Part shown: in pieces, positions 43,441-52,838 of the stretch
Position numbering within the stretch: the stretch's first letter is position 1
How the letters are laid out: each line of letters opens with the position of its first letter
Assembly (NCBI GenBank): GCA_964247385.1
Contig: CAXTUB010000005.1
Location: forward strand, 113,901 to 177,900
Length of the DNA stretch: 64,000 bases
Reading direction: 5' to 3'
From: TMP-86 sp964247385
Lineage (GTDB): Bacteria; Pseudomonadota; Gammaproteobacteria; Steroidobacterales; Steroidobacteraceae
The notes under the pieces: generated by a model
The model's input: only the letters and a program-made list of their open reading frames with translations
The model's database searches: none
What the model was told of the DNA's origin: nothing
Program-made: the position numbers and the translations under genes

Positions 43441-43527
43441 ATCGCTATGATCATGGGTCAAAACGTCTCAAATTCCGCCGCGGGCTGGTTCTTTCACTCA
43501 CTCACCCTCAATCGGCATTCGTTATAC

Positions 43528-44079
43528 ATGAACGGCCAGTTCGGCGGTAATGCGCAGCGCAGCCAATTCGATCAGCTGTGCAGATCGCTTCGTCCGGACT
43601 TGGTGCGCTTTGCATTCTGGCTGGCGCGAGATCGCGCCGTGGCCGAGGACGTGGTGCAGGAAACTTTGCTGCGGGCTTGGAAAGCGAGGAATACCTTAGT
43701 CAATTCTGCCGCGGTCAAAGGATGGTTGCTCACCATCGTGCGGCGCGAGTTTGCGCGCTCGTTCGAGCGCAAGCGATTGCCCACCGTTGATCTGCATGAG
43801 CTCATCGCGCGTGAGGAGCCCGCGCTCGCCGGCGACAGCGAGCCAGAGCTTCTCGATTTGCGCAAAGCTTTGCTCGAGCTGGCCGATGAATATCGCGAGC
43901 CGCTGGTCATGCAGACATTATTCGGGTTTTCCACCGAGGACATCGCACGCGAGCTAGGACTTACTCGAGGTGCGGTGCTGACGCGCTTGTTCCGCGCCCG
44001 GCAGCAGCTGCGCATCGCTCTCGGCGAAGGGGCCCCCGGCGATCCGCCGTACGAGGGCGATGTGAGCGTTGAAGCGTGA
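43528..44079 (+). CDS. ECF RNA polymerase sigma factor
   Basis: 183 aa from ATG 43528 (MNGQFGGNAQRSQF); an upstream ATG at 43453 is possible. Region 2: FDQLCRSLRPDLVRFAFWLA, AEDVVQETLLRAWKAR, VKGWLLTIVRREFARSFERK. Region 4: LADEYREPLVMQTLFGFSTE and RGAVLTRLFRARQQLR. It is the second ECF factor in the window and is divergent from hemB. The membrane-bound anti-sigma follows after 13 bases, the usual paired layout. Confidence 0.9.
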   Translation: MNGQFGGNAQRSQFDQLCRSLRPDLVRFAFWLARDRAVAEDVVQETLLRAWKARNTLVNSAAVKGWLLTIVRREFARSFERKRLPTVDLHELIAREEPALAGDSEPELLDLRKALLELADEYREPLVMQTLFGFSTEDIARELGLTRGAVLTRLFRARQQLRIALGEGAPGDPPYEGDVSVEA

Positions 44080-44092
44080 AGCCGGGAATGCA

Positions 44093-44776
44093 ATGAATTG
44101 CGCCGAGTATCGCCGCGCATTGCTCGCTGATCCTGCGGGGCGGAGCGATGAGATCTCAAGACATGCGCGCTCGTGCCTCGAATGCGCTCACTTCACACGC
44201 AAAGCGCAGGCCTTCGAGTCGCGCTTGCAGCGTGCGCTGCACATTCCCGTCGATGCGCCGGCCGGCGCCGGCGCGCTGCGTCGCGCACAACCCCGTTGGC
44301 TGGGTCTGGCGGCGAGCCTCATGGCGGGAGTGGGATTGGCCGTGACTCTATGGCTGAGCTCACCTCGGTCAGGTTTAGCGCACGCGGTCATCGAGCATAT
44401 GGCAGAGGAGCCTGCTGCGTGGGACGCAACGTCCGAGCGCGTCGACGCGGCGCGGCTCGAAGAGATTTTGCATGCATCGAAGTTGCGGCTGAAGGCTCCC
44501 CTGTCGCAAGTCAGCTATGCGCAGAGCTGCGCCTTTCGCGGTCATCAGGTACCGCACCTCGTGCTGCAGAGCGGCCGCGGCGCCGTGACCGTCATGGTGC
44601 TCTCACACGAAACAATATCGCGTGAGCAGAATTTCGACGAAGCAGGCTATCACGGACTGTTGGTACCCATCGCGGGCCACGGAAGCCTTGCCGTCTTACA
44701 GCGGGGCGATGATTCGCCGGATGAGATGCGGGAAGCTGCAGCGCGCGTCGCGCGGGCGGTGCAATGGGACGAATAG
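44093..44776 (+). CDS. DUF3379-like anti-sigma factor
   Basis: 227 aa; GGGA lies five bases before the ATG. Residues 1-70 contain MNCAEYRRALLADP and an HARSCLEC motif, a zinc-type anti-sigma pattern in the cytosolic part. One transmembrane helix follows (LGLAASLMAGVGLAVTLWL). The periplasmic domain contains HKEGxV-like strands (HLVLQSGRGAVTVMVL) and VPIAGHGSLAVLQRG. DUF3379 proteins regularly follow an ECF sigma gene. It should hold the sigma factor until an envelope or redox signal arrives. Confidence 0.82.
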   Translation: MNCAEYRRALLADPAGRSDEISRHARSCLECAHFTRKAQAFESRLQRALHIPVDAPAGAGALRRAQPRWLGLAASLMAGVGLAVTLWLSSPRSGLAHAVIEHMAEEPAAWDATSERVDAARLEEILHASKLRLKAPLSQVSYAQSCAFRGHQVPHLVLQSGRGAVTVMVLSHETISREQNFDEAGYHGLLVPIAGHGSLAVLQRGDDSPDEMREAAARVARAVQWDE

Positions 44777-44793
44777 CGGAATCGCTGCGCGTC

Positions 44794-47700
44794 TCAAGCC
44801 TCGAGGTTCAGCAACGCTGCATTGCCGCCTGTGGCAGTCGTGTTGACGGTGAGCGTGCGCTCCGTTGCGAAACGCGCCAAATAGTGGGGACCGCCGGCCT
44901 TCGGGCCGGTGCCGGATAAGCCGGTTCCCCCAAATGGCTGCACGCCGACCACCGCGCCGATCATGTTTCGATTGACGTAGGTGTTGCCCGCCGGGGTGTT
45001 CGCGAACACATGCCGCCAAAACGATTCCAGGCGTGTCTGAACGCCTAAGGTCAGGCCATAGCCGCTGGAGCGGATGGACTCCAATACCACGTCGATGTCG
45101 CGCGATCGATAGCGCACGACATGCAGAATGGGCCCGAATTGCTCTTGCGTCAGCTGGCCGGCGCTGCGCAACTCGATGAGTTGCGGGGGAAAGAAACTGC
45201 CGTGAACGTGCGATTCGTCGAGCCGCAGGCCCGTGACGTACTTGGCTTCTTTTTGCATCTTGAGCACGTGTGCATCGAGCTCGCCGGCTGCGGCGGCGCT
45301 GATGACCGGCCCCACGTCGGTACGCCATTCACCCGGATTGCCGATGACCAGCTCATCCATGGCGCCGACGATCATTTCGATGACGTGATCGGCGATGTCC
45401 TCTTGCAGGAACAGCAGACGCAGCGCGGAGCATCGTTGCCCCGCGCTCATGAACGCGGAACTCACCACGTCGTCGACGACTTGTTCCGGAAGGGCGGTCG
45501 AGTCGACGATCATTGCGTTCAAGCCACCGGTTTCAGCAATGAGAGCCGCGATTGCGCCGCCCCGCGCGGCGAGACTGCGATTGATCGTGAGTGCGGTGGC
45601 GGTGGATCCCGTCATGGCGACTCCGGCGAGCGCGGGATGTGCAAGCGCGACTTGCCCGAAGAGCCGGCCGGGAGACGGAGTCAGATGCAGGACGGCGGGC
45701 GGCACGCCCGCTTCGTGTAGCAGCGTGACGAAGGCGGCGGCCACCGTTGGAGTGTGCTCCGCGGGTTTTGCCACTACCGCATTCCCGGCCGCCAACGCGG
45801 CCGTCACTTGCCCGGCGAATATGGCGAGCGGGAAATTCCACGGACTGATGCAGGCAAACACACCCCGCCCTTGCAGAGACAGCTCGTTGGACTCACCCAC
45901 CGGGCCGTCCAGGCTCTGGGATACGCCAAATTGCTCGCGGGCGCGCACCGCGTAGTAGCGACAGAAATCCACCGCCTCGCGAACCTCCGCGATGCAGTCC
46001 GGCAGGGTCTTGCCGGCTTCCCGCACCAACCAATGGTAGAAGTCGAGGCGACGCGTCTCGAGCAGATCCGCGGCACGCTCGAGACATTCCGCGCGTTCCG
46101 CGCCGCGACGAGCGTCCCACGCTCGCTGGGCTCGGGCGCCGACATCGAATGCGGCGACGATGTCATCCGCAGTCGCATCGGATGTCAGGCCCAGCACATC
46201 GCGCCGGTCAGCGGGATTGGTGACCGGCCGCGCGTTGCCGGCGTGGTGTCTTCCATCGATGATGGGGCCCGTATTGGCAGACTGATTACGCAGTCTGAAG
46301 AGCCCCGTTTGCAGGCTCGCCAGCACCTGCGGATTTCCCAAGTCCGGCCCCCGAGAGTTGCGGCGATCGTCATACAGAGCGGCCGGAATCTTCAGACGTG
46401 GATTCGCCGCGCTTGGCAGGTGCGTGAGCTCCGAGATCGGGTCGCGAACAATGTCGGCCATCGCGACTTGCGCGTCCATGAAGCGATTGACGAAGGAGGT
46501 GTTCGCGCCATTTTCCAACAGCCGGCGCACCAAATACGCCAGTAAGTCCTTGTGCTCGCCTACCGGTGCGTAGACACGAACCGTTGGAAACGAAGGGATT
46601 TGACTCGCAGCTTCCGCATACAGCAGGCGGCCCATCCCGTGCAGACGCTGGAATTCGTACGACGCCCCCCGGGGCGCGAGCTCCAATACCGAGGCGATGC
46701 TGTGCGCGTTGTGCGTGGCGAACTGCGGATAGATCGCGTCCGCGTGTCGAAACAGGAGACTGGCACAAGCCAAGTACGAGACATCCGTCGTAACCTTGCG
46801 CGTATATACGGGATAGCTATCAAGTCCGCGTTCCTGACTGCGCTTGATCTCGCTGTCCCAGTAGGCTCCCTTGACCAATCGCACCATCATGCGTCGGCCG
46901 CTGAGCCGTGCGGTCGCCGCTGCCCAATCGATGACATCCAAGGCACGCTTGCCATATGCTTGCACGGCCAGGCCTAGCCCCGTCCAAGCTCGAGTCGCGG
47001 GATCTCGCGCAAGAGCTTCGACGACGCCCAAAGACAGATCCAATCGATCGGCTTCTTCGGCATCGATGGTGAGATGGATGCCGAGTTCGGCGGCGCGCCG
47101 CGCCAGCTCGAGCACCTGAGGCACCAACCGCTGGATCACGCGCTCCTGATGGAGGAGGGTATAGCGCGGCTCGAGGGCCGAGAGTTTGATGGAGATTCCG
47201 GATGTTTCGTGGGGAGCGCGCCCCGCGGCCGCCGCTCCGATCACCTCGATGGCATGCGTATACGATGCCAGGTAGCGGGCCGCGTCTTTGAGGGTTCGCG
47301 CACCCTCCCCCAACATGTCGAACGAACACAGGCCCAAGTCCGGCTCGTGTGCACTCCGAGCCAGCGCCTGTTCAATGTTCCGGCCAACCACGAACTCCCC
47401 GCCAATGATGCGCATGGCTCGACGCACGGCGTGGCGGATCAATGGCTCGCCGGCCTTCTGGGTGAGCTTACGGAACCATCCGCCGGCATCGGACTGAATC
47501 GCCGGCTCGAGCTCGAGAATTCTTCCGGTGAGCATCAGTCCCCAGGTCGAGGCATTGACGAACAAGGACTCGGAGCGTCCGGCGTGAGAGGACCAATCGC
47601 CCGCAGCGAGTTGCTCCGCGATCAGCCGATCGGCTGTCGCTTCGTCGGGAATCCGCAGCAGTGCCTCCGCGATGCACATGAGCGCAATGCCTTCCTGGTT

Positions 47701-47955
47701 CGACAACCCGAACTCTTGCAGAAAGACGTCGAGAAACGGACGTTCGTCGCGGCGCGCTCGCGCGCCTTCCACGAGCGCCATCGCCCTCGTAACCGCGCGC
47801 TGGCGAGCATCCCCCGTGAACTCCAAACGATGCAGCAGACGGGCGACGGATTCTTGCTCGGGCGCCAACGCGTGGTCTCTGATCGATTGACGCAGCGACT
47901 CGGCGGTGATGGCGGCCGGTTCAGGCTCTCGATTGGCGAATGGTTTCATGTTCAT
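44794..47955 (-). CDS. putA: bifunctional proline dehydrogenase / glutamate semialdehyde dehydrogenase
   Basis: 1053 aa. The proline dehydrogenase barrel spans ~130-450 (GISIKLSALEPRYTLLHQER, DAEEADRLDLSL, VRLVKGAYWDSEIKRSQERG). The aldehyde dehydrogenase spans ~520-1000, with the catalytic Glu region in ALIAETGGLNAMIVDS, the Cys in FMSAGQRCSALR, and a C-terminal NTTATGGNAALL. It oxidises proline to glutamate through a tunnelled intermediate. There is no N-terminal ribbon-helix-helix, so unlike E. coli PutA it cannot repress its own gene. Length fits the short type-A PutA. Confidence 0.96.
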   Translation of the reverse strand: MNMKPFANREPEPAAITAESLRQSIRDHALAPEQESVARLLHRLEFTGDARQRAVTRAMALVEGARARRDERPFLDVFLQEFGLSNQEGIALMCIAEALLRIPDEATADRLIAEQLAAGDWSSHAGRSESLFVNASTWGLMLTGRILELEPAIQSDAGGWFRKLTQKAGEPLIRHAVRRAMRIIGGEFVVGRNIEQALARSAHEPDLGLCSFDMLGEGARTLKDAARYLASYTHAIEVIGAAAAGRAPHETSGISIKLSALEPRYTLLHQERVIQRLVPQVLELARRAAELGIHLTIDAEEADRLDLSLGVVEALARDPATRAWTGLGLAVQAYGKRALDVIDWAAATARLSGRRMMVRLVKGAYWDSEIKRSQERGLDSYPVYTRKVTTDVSYLACASLLFRHADAIYPQFATHNAHSIASVLELAPRGASYEFQRLHGMGRLLYAEAASQIPSFPTVRVYAPVGEHKDLLAYLVRRLLENGANTSFVNRFMDAQVAMADIVRDPISELTHLPSAANPRLKIPAALYDDRRNSRGPDLGNPQVLASLQTGLFRLRNQSANTGPIIDGRHHAGNARPVTNPADRRDVLGLTSDATADDIVAAFDVGARAQRAWDARRGAERAECLERAADLLETRRLDFYHWLVREAGKTLPDCIAEVREAVDFCRYYAVRAREQFGVSQSLDGPVGESNELSLQGRGVFACISPWNFPLAIFAGQVTAALAAGNAVVAKPAEHTPTVAAAFVTLLHEAGVPPAVLHLTPSPGRLFGQVALAHPALAGVAMTGSTATALTINRSLAARGGAIAALIAETGGLNAMIVDSTALPEQVVDDVVSSAFMSAGQRCSALRLLFLQEDIADHVIEMIVGAMDELVIGNPGEWRTDVGPVISAAAAGELDAHVLKMQKEAKYVTGLRLDESHVHGSFFPPQLIELRSAGQLTQEQFGPILHVVRYRSRDIDVVLESIRSSGYGLTLGVQTRLESFWRHVFANTPAGNTYVNRNMIGAVVGVQPFGGTGLSGTGPKAGGPHYLARFATERTLTVNTTATGGNAALLNLEA

Positions 47956-47991
47956 CCGAACGGCGAATCGATCAGCGCGGACGTGGCCGAG

Positions 47992-48828
47992 CTACCCTTC
48001 TCCCACCAACCAGCCTACCTCCACATAGCCCCGATCGCCTGCAAGCGCGCGATGAATGGCGTCGAAACTTTCACGCAGGAGCTCGGGGACGCCGAAAGGG
48101 GGGTTGACGAGAATCAGTCCGCTGCCCGCAAGCCCCACATCGGCGTCATCTGCGCGTACGGCGAGGTCTGCGAACATTGTCTTGGGAAGCCGCAGCGCAT
48201 GAATCTGCGCATGAAACGCGGCTCTTTGCCGCGCCTCGCGGATGGGATACCACAGAAGATAAACACCGGTGGCCCAACGTTGGTGGGCAGCAGCGAGCTG
48301 CTGCGCAACGCGGCGTGCCTCATCGCGCTCTTCGTAGCATGGATCGATGAGCACCAGGCCGCGGCGCTCGGGCGGCGGCAGCAACGCTTTGAGCTGCTCG
48401 TAAGCATCTCCCGCAACGATGCGGATGCGGCTGTGAGAGCCCAGGTTTCGGCCGAGCGCTCGCGCCACGCTGGGTTCGGACTCGACGCAGACGGCGCGAT
48501 CCTGCGGCCGTAACGCGCGTGCGATGAGAAGGGGTGAGCCCGCATAACTTGCGGGTGCGATGCCGGGCCTGGCGCCGATTGCCGCAAGATAATCGGCCAT
48601 GCAAGGCGCTTGGAATGCGTGAGCCCCCAGTGCCCGGACACCCGCATCGGCCTCACCCGATTTACGGGCCTCGCTCGAGCGCAGATCGTACAACCCCGCA
48701 CCCGCATGCGTGTCGAGCACGAAAAACGCACGCTCTTTACGCCTTAACGCATGCAGGCACGCAAGAAGCGCAACGTGCTTGGCGACGTCGGCGAAATTGC
48801 CAGCGTGATACTCATGCGCATAATTCAC
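47992..48828 (-). CDS. rlmJ: 23S rRNA (adenine-2030-N6)-methyltransferase
   Basis: 278 aa from a GTG. MNYAHEYHAGNFADVAKHVAL is the RlmJ N-terminus and FFVLDTHAGAGLYDL the SAM-binding start. The catalytic loop reads D162-P-C-Y165 rather than the DPPY usual in this family. ATGVYLLWYPI follows as in E. coli RlmJ. The enzyme methylates one adenine of 23S rRNA during ribosome assembly. It lies between putA and hemF on the same strand. The Pro to Cys change is discussed as a finding. Confidence 0.93.
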   Translation of the reverse strand: MNYAHEYHAGNFADVAKHVALLACLHALRRKERAFFVLDTHAGAGLYDLRSSEARKSGEADAGVRALGAHAFQAPCMADYLAAIGARPGIAPASYAGSPLLIARALRPQDRAVCVESEPSVARALGRNLGSHSRIRIVAGDAYEQLKALLPPPERRGLVLIDPCYEERDEARRVAQQLAAAHQRWATGVYLLWYPIREARQRAAFHAQIHALRLPKTMFADLAVRADDADVGLAGSGLILVNPPFGVPELLRESFDAIHRALAGDRGYVEVGWLVGEG

Positions 48829-48872
48829 TCATCATCATCGTATCGTTTGTTCATGATCGCATCGATTTGCAT

Positions 48873-49793
48873 TTACGACGCAGTCAATTCCTTCAGATAA
48901 TCACGCGGCCGCAAGTAATGATCGTACAGGTCTGCCTCGGCGGATCCGCGCTCGGGCCGCCAGTCATAGACCCAGCGCGCGAGCGGCGGCATGGACATGA
49001 GAACGGATTCGATGCGGCCTTGCGATTGCAGCCCGAACAGCGTCCCGCGGTCATATACGAGATTGAACTCGACGTAGCGGCCGCGCCGATAGAGCTGGAA
49101 GTGGCGTTCGCGCTCGCCGAACGGAGTGTCCTTGCGCCGCTCGACGATGGGTCGATAGGCCGGTAAGAAATGATCGCCGACGCTGCGCATCACCGCAAAG
49201 CATCGATCGAAGCCGCCCTCGTTCAGGTCATCGAAGAACAGGCCCCCCACGCCGCGCGTCTCGTTGCGATGCTTGAGAAAAAAATATCGATCGCACCACG
49301 ACTTGAAGTGTTCGTAGACACCCGGGCCAAACGGCCGGCACGCGGCTTCGGCAGTGCGATGCCAGTGGAGCACATCCGCGGCGAATGGATAGAAGGGGGT
49401 GAGATCGAAGCCGCCGCCGAACCACCAGATCGGCGGCTTGCCGGCGGGCTTCGCAATCAAGAAGCGCACGTTGGCATGCGCCGTCGGCACATACGGATTT
49501 TGCGGGTGCATGATGAGCGAGACGCCCATGGCTTCGAACGGCGCGCCCGCCATCTCTGCACGGTGGCTGCTCGCCGCGATCGGCATGCCTTTGCCGTGAA
49601 TATGCGAGAAGCCGACACTGGCGCGCTCGAAAACGGTGCCGTCCGCGAGCGCACAGCTCTCACCGCCGCCGCCTTCGTCGCGCTTCCAGGAATCTCGGCG
49701 AAATGATTGGGTGTCGAGCTGCTCCACGGCAGTGGTGATCGAGGCGGCCAACAGACGCAGGTACTCACGGACCGCGTCCGTGTCTGCATCCAT
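48873..49793 (-). CDS. hemF: oxygen-dependent coproporphyrinogen III oxidase
   Basis: 306 aa, full length. SVGFSHIHGKGMPIAAS, MGVSLIMHPQNPYVPTAHAN, WWFGGGFDLTPFYPF and YVEFNLVYDRGTLFGLQ, with GRIESVLMSMPPLARW at the end, are diagnostic of HemF. It decarboxylates coproporphyrinogen III to protoporphyrinogen IX using oxygen, which implies aerobic haem synthesis. The start lies two bases after the topA stop, so it may be read from the same transcript. Confidence 0.97.
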   Translation of the reverse strand: MDADTDAVREYLRLLAASITTAVEQLDTQSFRRDSWKRDEGGGGESCALADGTVFERASVGFSHIHGKGMPIAASSHRAEMAGAPFEAMGVSLIMHPQNPYVPTAHANVRFLIAKPAGKPPIWWFGGGFDLTPFYPFAADVLHWHRTAEAACRPFGPGVYEHFKSWCDRYFFLKHRNETRGVGGLFFDDLNEGGFDRCFAVMRSVGDHFLPAYRPIVERRKDTPFGERERHFQLYRRGRYVEFNLVYDRGTLFGLQSQGRIESVLMSMPPLARWVYDWRPERGSAEADLYDHYLRPRDYLKELTAS

Positions 49794-49795
49794 GC

Positions 49796-52369
49796 TCAGG
49801 ACTTCTTTTTGCTGGACGCAGCCTTTTTCGCGGGCGTCGATTTCTTTGCAGGGGCCGATTTTTTTGCGGATGCTTTCTTTCTTGCAGGGGCCGCGTTCTT
49901 GACAGGCTGACGCGCAGAGCGTTCGCTCGTGGCTTTCGATTCGAGACGCGGCGCTTGCTTGGCGGCGCGAGCCAGCGGCGCGCTCGAGCGAGAAGTCTTG
50001 TCGGCATCGCTCGGCGCTCGCCGGGGCGTCTCATTCTGCGCCGCCTTTTTAGCGGCGGGTTTACGCCCCCACTTGCCAAAACCGCGCTCCGGCGCCGCGG
50101 CCAGGAGCTCCTGGCACTCGGCCAGTGAGAGCGATTGAGGTTCGCGCCCCTTGGGAATCTTGGCGTTCTTTTTCTTGTCGGTGATGTAAGGCCCATAGCG
50201 CCCGTTCAACACTTGAATGCCGGCGTCTGGAAAATCGAGAATGAGCCGGTTGGCATCGGCAATTTGTTTTTCGCGGATCACTTCCAGCGCACGCGGCAAG
50301 TCGATCACGTAGGGATCGTCGCTCTTCAGCGAGACGTACTTGGCGCCGTACTTGATGTAAGGGCCGAAGCGGCCGATGTTGGCTGCGATCTCTTCCCCGG
50401 CCTCCGTGGAACCGAGCGCGCGCGGCAGCTGAAACAGCGCCATGGCCTCATCAAAGGTAATGCCATCCATTTTCTGCCCAGGCCGGAGGCCCGCAAACTT
50501 CGGCTTGTCGACATCTTCCTTGGTGCCGATTTGCACGAATGGGCCAAACCGCCCCATGCGCACCGACACCGGCTTGCCGCTGGCAGGGTCAGTGCCGAGC
50601 TCGCGCGCCTGCGATACCTCATCGCGGCTCACATTGCCCTCGGTGTGGTTGACCAAATCGATGAACGGCTTCCAGAAACGGTCCATCAACGGCACCCACT
50701 CGAGCTCGCCGTCGGCCACCGCGTCGAGATCGTCCTCCATCTTCGCGGTGAAATCGTAGTCGACGTAGGGAGTGAAATACTGCGTGAGAAAGCGGCTGAC
50801 GATCTTGCCGATGTCCGTCGCGGTGAAGCGCCGGCTCTCGATCTCCACATAACCTCGATCGCGCAGAGTCGAGATGATGGAGGCGTAGGTCGATGGCCGG
50901 CCGATTCCATACTCTTCCAGCGCCTTCACGAGCGACGCTTCGGAGTAACGCGGCGGCGGCTCCGTGAAATGCTGATTCGGCTCGATCGCCAGCAACTGCA
51001 CGCGGTCGCCCTCCTGCATGGCGGGCAGAACACGGTCTGCATCGTCCTGCGCCGCATCGTCCATGCCTTCCTGATACACGGAGATATAGCCCGGCTTGAC
51101 GAGCGTCGAGCCATTGGCGCGCAGCGTGTGTTTCGGTCCGCTGCTCTGCGGGGAAAGATCCACGGCCACCGTATCGAAGATGGCAGGGGCCATTTGGCAA
51201 GCGAGCGTGCGCCTCCAGATGAGCGCATACAGCTTGTTCTGATCGCCATCCAGATACCGCTCGATATGTGCCGGAACGATCTGCGCCGAGGTCGGGCGAA
51301 TGGCCTCGTGCGCTTCTTGCGCGTTTTTCGATTTGGTGCGGTAGACGCGCACGTCTTCGGACAGCGCATCGCCGCCGTACAGCTTCGCGATGGTCGCGCG
51401 GATGTCGCTGATCGCTTCCTGCGCGAGATTGACCGAATCCGTGCGCATGTAGCTGATGAGACCCACGGCCCCTTCGCCGATGTCGATGCCTTCGTACAAC
51501 TGCTGCGCGACCCGCATGGTCTTCTGCGCGCTGAACCCCAGTTTGCGCGACGCTTCCTGTTGCAGGGTCGAGGTGGTGAAAGGCGGCGCGGGGTTGCGCT
51601 TGCGCTGCTTGCGCTCGATGGCCGCGACGGTGAGCATGCCGTTCGCTGCGGCGGTGAGCACATCGTGGGCGCGGCGGGCATCGACCTCGTTGGTGAAGGT
51701 GAATTGCTCGACCTTGCCGCCCTCGAACTCGGTCAGCTTGGCGTTGAAGGGCTGCTCGGCATGCAACGCTTGCGCTTCGATGGTCCAATACTCGCGCGGC
51801 ACGAACGCCGCGATCTCGTCCTCGCGCTCGCAAATCATCCGCAGCGCCGGGCTTTGCACGCGGCCGGCCGACAAGCCGCGCCGCACTTTCTTCCACAACA
51901 GCGGCGACAAGTTGAAGCCGACCAGAAAATCGAGCGCGCGCCGGGCCTGCTGCGCATTGATGAGATCGCCCGACAAATCGCGCGGCGCCGCCATGGCTTC
52001 GCGCACCGCATTGCGCGTGATCTCGTAAAACACGACGCGGTGAACTTTCTTGCCCTTGAGCTCGCCGCGTTCCTGCAACAGCTCGCGAAGATGCCAGGAG
52101 ATGGCCTCGCCCTCGCGATCCGGATCGGTGGCCAGATACAGCGAGTCGGCTTTCTTCAGCGCGCGCGCGATGGAATCGACGTGCTTCTGATTGCGCTCGA
52201 TGATTTGATACTTCATGGCGAAACGGTGCGCAGGGTCCACTGCGCCTTCTTTGGGCACGAGATCGCGCACGTGCCCATACGAGGCAAGAACCTCGAATTC
52301 CTTGCCCAGATATTTCTTGATGGTCTTCGCCTTGGCAGGCGATTCCACGATGACGAGATTGGCGCTCAA
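49796..52369 (-). CDS. topA: DNA topoisomerase I
   Basis: 857 aa. The only workable start is a TTG that overlaps the smg stop as TTGA, since the Toprim domain begins at once (NLVIVESPAKAKTIKKYLG). The Toprim acidic motif is TDPDREGE and the active-site Tyr lies in LISYMRTDSVNLA. Several C-terminal toprim-associated repeats follow (MGRFGPFVQIG, IGRFGPYIKYG, LNGRYGPYI). The usual four-Cys zinc ribbons are absent. In their place the last ~80 residues are a Lys/Ala histone H1-like tail (KKASAKKSAPAKKSTPAKK). It relaxes negative supercoils. Confidence 0.95.
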   Translation of the reverse strand: MSANLVIVESPAKAKTIKKYLGKEFEVLASYGHVRDLVPKEGAVDPAHRFAMKYQIIERNQKHVDSIARALKKADSLYLATDPDREGEAISWHLRELLQERGELKGKKVHRVVFYEITRNAVREAMAAPRDLSGDLINAQQARRALDFLVGFNLSPLLWKKVRRGLSAGRVQSPALRMICEREDEIAAFVPREYWTIEAQALHAEQPFNAKLTEFEGGKVEQFTFTNEVDARRAHDVLTAAANGMLTVAAIERKQRKRNPAPPFTTSTLQQEASRKLGFSAQKTMRVAQQLYEGIDIGEGAVGLISYMRTDSVNLAQEAISDIRATIAKLYGGDALSEDVRVYRTKSKNAQEAHEAIRPTSAQIVPAHIERYLDGDQNKLYALIWRRTLACQMAPAIFDTVAVDLSPQSSGPKHTLRANGSTLVKPGYISVYQEGMDDAAQDDADRVLPAMQEGDRVQLLAIEPNQHFTEPPPRYSEASLVKALEEYGIGRPSTYASIISTLRDRGYVEIESRRFTATDIGKIVSRFLTQYFTPYVDYDFTAKMEDDLDAVADGELEWVPLMDRFWKPFIDLVNHTEGNVSRDEVSQARELGTDPASGKPVSVRMGRFGPFVQIGTKEDVDKPKFAGLRPGQKMDGITFDEAMALFQLPRALGSTEAGEEIAANIGRFGPYIKYGAKYVSLKSDDPYVIDLPRALEVIREKQIADANRLILDFPDAGIQVLNGRYGPYITDKKKNAKIPKGREPQSLSLAECQELLAAAPERGFGKWGRKPAAKKAAQNETPRRAPSDADKTSRSSAPLARAAKQAPRLESKATSERSARQPVKNAAPARKKASAKKSAPAKKSTPAKKAASSKKKS

Positions 52370-52827
52370 TGCACCGCGTCGAAGCGCTCTTCGAACACCA
52401 AGCCTTCCATTTTGGCGTAGGCTGATTCCTGGCCGGGCTGATTGAAGAGGACCATCAACACGACCCACTTGACCTGGTCGATGTCCAAGTCCTCATCATC
52501 GAGCGCCATGAGCCGATCGATGACGCGCTCGCGCTGCGTCGCCGACAAGATGCCCACGTTCTCAAGATACAAGAGATAGCCTCTTACGTCCGTGTCCAGG
52601 CGGAAATGCTCATGCGCGCTGAAAACGCGCATGGCGCGCGCCGTGACATCGCCGAATGGCTCGCCGGCCAGGCCATCGAACCATTCGAGCGCGCGCTCGA
52701 CGGCGCTCTCCGCAAAACCCGCGAGCTCCAGGTGTTGTCGCAAGGACTCGCGGTCGGGACGCTCGGCATCGCTCTGCAGCGTGTTTTCAAACAAGTAAAT
52801 CAGCAAGTCGAGAACGCTGTCTTTCAA
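52366..52827 (-). CDS. smg: Smg protein (DUF494)
   Basis: 153 aa. KDSVLDLLIYLFENTL at the N-terminus and LEWFDGLAGEP, the VRGYLLYLENVGIL block and VKWVVLMVLFNQPGQE are characteristic of DUF494/Smg. No ATG or GTG fits; a TTG at 52827 is preceded by GGAGCGGATGA, so it is the likely start. Smg sits between dprA and topA in many gammaproteobacteria, as here, and its function is unclear. It lies 11 bases after dprA and overlaps topA. Confidence 0.92.
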   Translation of the reverse strand: MKDSVLDLLIYLFENTLQSDAERPDRESLRQHLELAGFAESAVERALEWFDGLAGEPFGDVTARAMRVFSAHEHFRLDTDVRGYLLYLENVGILSATQRERVIDRLMALDDEDLDIDQVKWVVLMVLFNQPGQESAYAKMEGLVFEERFDAVH

Positions 52828-52838
52828 ATCATCCGCTC

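Noticed and set aside
47074..48513. 479-codon plus-strand frame across putA and rlmJ
   Set aside because: Spans two clear minus-strand genes and their gap; no domain recognised.
50135..52420. 761-codon open frame on the plus strand opposite topA
   Set aside because: It is the exact antisense of a well-supported topoisomerase gene, has no recognisable domain and a composition typical of reversed high-GC coding sequence.
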